A stretch of 64,000 bases of DNA from an uncultured Alphaproteobacteria bacterium. GTDB lineage: Bacteria; Pseudomonadota; Alphaproteobacteria; MPNO01; UBA2964. Positions 63,626 to 64,000 of this stretch are shown piece by piece. The DNA lies in assembly GCA_951812775.1 (NCBI GenBank), contig OX638326.1, forward strand, positions 508,335 to 572,334. Direction: 5' to 3'. Under the pieces are notes generated by a model that had not been told where the DNA came from, made no database searches, and was given only the letters and a program-made list of their open reading frames with translations. Both the position numbers and the translations under genes were made by a program. Positions within the stretch are counted from its first letter, which is position 1, and each line of letters opens with the position of its first letter.

Positions 63626-64000
63626 ATGCCCTTGCCCCAAGACATTTCATATCAACCGCAACAACAATCCCGCGAAGATCAAATCGCCAGCCTGATCGGC
63701 AATGCGGAAAAAGGACAATGGCAAATTGAGGACGGGATCGACTGGTCTATTGCGCCCTCGCCGCCAAACTTTTTAACCCAGCGTTTTATTGGGCGCGCTC
63801 TTGGCGCCCTAATGGCGGGCGAAGAAGCAACCGCCGCCGCCTGCAAAATGCTGCTCGAAGATAATCCTGCCCCGGAATTGCAGGCTTGTTTGGAATATCA
63901 AGCCGCCGACGAGGAACGCCACGCCAAGGTCTATCATGCTTACCTTGAACGTATCGGGATGCCGCCAAAAATTCCCGATGGTTTTAGCGAGGCCACTAAA
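63626..64000 (+). CDS. Ferritin-like di-iron domain protein, 3' end beyond window
   Basis: The frame from the ATG at 63626 stays open for 125 codons to the right edge. It starts MPLPQDISYQPQQQSREDQI, and around residues 68-110 it shows two helices with di-iron ligand signatures: MAGEEATAAACKML and EYQAADEERHAKVYHAYLER (E-E-x-x-H-type). This pattern fits ferritin-like or ribonucleotide-reductase-like carboxylate-bridged di-iron proteins. The upstream 101 bp (63525-63625) holds no gene. Confidence 0.65.
   Translation, partial: MPLPQDISYQPQQQSREDQIASLIGNAEKGQWQIEDGIDWSIAPSPPNFLTQRFIGRALGALMAGEEATAAACKMLLEDNPAPELQACLEYQAADEERHAKVYHAYLERIGMPPKIPDGFSEATK

Overview
The window reads as a chromosomal segment of an alphaproteobacterium, probably a Rhodospirillales-like marine or host-associated lineage. 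This is inferred from moderate GC, a complete set of tripartite tricarboxylate transporter (TctABC) genes, a methylcitrate-cycle operon, many ring-cleavage/Rieske/TauD/SDR catabolic genes, and short 'gtcat-taccgg-cttgac-ccggtaa-tccag' intergenic palindromes of a kind common in that class. No rRNA, tRNA, CRISPR array or phage gene was seen. Nearly all of it is catabolic accessory metabolism.

Layout. (1) 1-9.3 kb: a Rieske ring-hydroxylating dioxygenase (alpha, interrupted by TGA, plus beta), a periplasmic-binding-fold protein without signal peptide, a two-subunit ThDP decarboxylase, SDR, nitroreductase, VOC protein, alpha/beta hydrolase, quinone reductase and alanine dehydrogenase, followed by a truncated NTF2-like gene. 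(2) 9.4-14.9 kb: a complete peptide/opine-type ABC importer operon on the minus strand. (3) 15.3-17.1 kb: a FrnE/DsbA-like gene whose first active-site Cys codon is TGA (candidate selenoprotein with a SECIS-like hairpin), a broken SDR and a NIPSNAP gene. (4) 17.2-23.0 kb: an EamA exporter and the prpDBC methylcitrate operon with an alpha/beta hydrolase. (5) 23.2-30.1 kb: NIPSNAP, cupin, ThDP enzyme, TauD and SDR genes on the plus strand, then a hydantoinase with an amber codon and a frameshifted DapA-like lyase. (6) 30.1-40.2 kb, minus strand: tctCBA with a PEP-mutase/isocitrate-lyase-family gene, a MmgE/PrpD gene, two paralogous amidohydrolases around a Rieske ferredoxin and a small unknown protein, and a second TauD-like oxygenase. 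(7) 40.3-63.5 kb: three FMN 2-hydroxyacid oxidases, a lone molybdopterin hydroxylase large subunit, YciI, six large ThDP-dependent decarboxylase/synthase-type paralogues and two mu-crystallin/ornithine-cyclodeaminase-type genes. (8) The right edge has a small membrane protein and the start of a di-iron ferritin-like protein.

How the genes may work together (inference): 2-hydroxyacid oxidases would give 2-oxoacids, ThDP enzymes would decarboxylate or ligate them, and imine-reductase/alanine-dehydrogenase-like proteins would handle amino or imino acids. Propionyl-CoA would feed the prp operon. The array of related ThDP paralogues around 47-60.5 kb is the most unusual metabolic feature.

Seven genes are interrupted or shortened (TGA, TAG, frameshifts, small deletions) in addition to the candidate UGA-Sec gene. 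This means either ongoing gene decay or consensus errors in the assembly. It has to be settled before the single-base lesions, and to a lesser degree the Sec codon, are taken at face value.
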